Assembly (NCBI GenBank): GCA_934101275.1
Contig: CAKOQM010000033.1
Coordinates: 1-14,481 of the forward strand
Source: an uncultured Bacilli bacterium
GTDB taxonomy: Bacteria > Bacillota_I > Bacilli_A > RF39 > UBA660
Length of the DNA: 14,481 nt
Direction of reading: 5' to 3'
A program made the translations under genes and the position numbers. The notes under the pieces were generated by a model, which was not told the origin of the DNA, searched no databases, and worked only from the letters and a program-made list of their open reading frames with translations. Of the stretch, positions 14,235 through 14,481 are shown in pieces. The first letter of the stretch is position 1. Each line of letters starts with the position of its first letter.

Positions 14235-14481
14235 CATCTTTCAAACTTACCACTTCATCTTCTGTTAAGCCTGTTATTTCAACAATATCTTGAATAGACA
14301 TTTTCTTTTTTAGAAGCTCTTTAGCAATTTCTATATTACGTTCTTGTTTGCCTTCATTTTTTCCTTTATTATAGCCTTTATCATAACAAGCATTTAAAAA
14401 CATCTTGTCTCGATCATAATAAAGCATTTCATCAAAGTCTTTTAATAAATCTTCATTTTCTTTTATTAACTTCTTCATCAA
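14218..14481 (-). CDS. C-terminal part of an Rpn/PD-(D/E)XK transposase-like protein (runs off the window)
   Basis: About 87 codons end at TAA 14218-14220; the frame is open to the window edge, so the true start is outside. The sequence DEMLYYDRDKMFLNACYDKGYNKGKNEGKQERNIEIAKELLKKKMSIQDIVEITGLTEDEV is typical of the tail of Rpn-family (recombination-promoting nuclease/putative transposase) proteins: a YDKGYxxGxxEGxxE helix, then a short helix-turn-helix-like IxDIxxITGLTxxEV. The nuclease domain would lie upstream and cannot be judged. Such genes are often multicopy and mobile-like. Confidence 0.75.
   Translation of the reverse strand: MMKKLIKENEDLLKDFDEMLYYDRDKMFLNACYDKGYNKGKNEGKQERNIEIAKELLKKKMSIQDIVEITGLTEDEVVSLKDEKNPD

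Noticed and set aside
1..14481. CRISPR arrays, tRNA or rRNA genes, insertion-sequence ends
   Set aside because: No regularly spaced repeats, no cloverleaf-like tRNA sequence and no paired terminal inverted repeats around a transposase were found on reading both strands.

Overview
The window reads as AT-rich chromosomal DNA from a low-GC Gram-positive bacterium of the Firmicutes/Bacilli side, possibly an uncultured gut lineage near Erysipelotrichales or RF39. That placement is an inference from low GC, strong AGGAGG/AGGTGAT-type ribosome binding sites, a T-box on ileS, sortase B, and a ruvBA block next to YrbG-like and YrzE-like genes as in Bacillus. TGA is read as stop (lon ends in TGA; tryptophans checked are TGG), so this is not a code-4 mycoplasma.

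Layout, almost all on the minus strand. Bases 1-283: start of a large surface protein (paralogue A). 460-3805: ileS with its terminator, Ile-specific T-box and sigma-A promoter. 3802-6187: lon with promoter and a palindrome on its -35. 6218-8206: intact 662-residue surface protein (paralogue B). 8422-10529: class B sortase and its probable NPQTG substrate, with an extended -10 promoter. 10536-11368: a third, 5'-truncated and frameshifted surface-protein paralogue. 11454-13070: ruvB and ruvA. 13130-14221: a DUF421/YetF-type membrane protein and a divergent TIGR04086/YrzE-type membrane protein. 14218-14481: C-terminal end of an Rpn/PD-(D/E)XK-transposase-like protein.

The most interesting feature is a pair of nearly identical promoters (358-389 and 8368-8399) in front of surface-protein paralogues A and B. 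Each has a consensus-like -35, an extended consensus -10, and a run of exactly ten Gs (minus strand) inside the spacer, making it 20 bp instead of the usual 17. This is the architecture of a slipped-strand phase-variable promoter, and it occurs twice with unrelated neighbours upstream. At copy B a rho-independent terminator for the sortase operon overlaps the -10, so upstream readthrough should be stopped while transcripts starting at the switch escape. Three surface-protein copies and a sortase/substrate pair thus sit among housekeeping genes as an envelope-variation locus.

Secondary points: IleS has a swapped HXGH signature (GLHH), a change linked to strong mupirocin resistance in IleS2-type enzymes; the sortase has Lys where the catalytic Arg is expected; the two surface-gene leaders share a small hairpin with a compensatory base-pair change; and several terminators are folded over stop codons, indicating compact gene packing.
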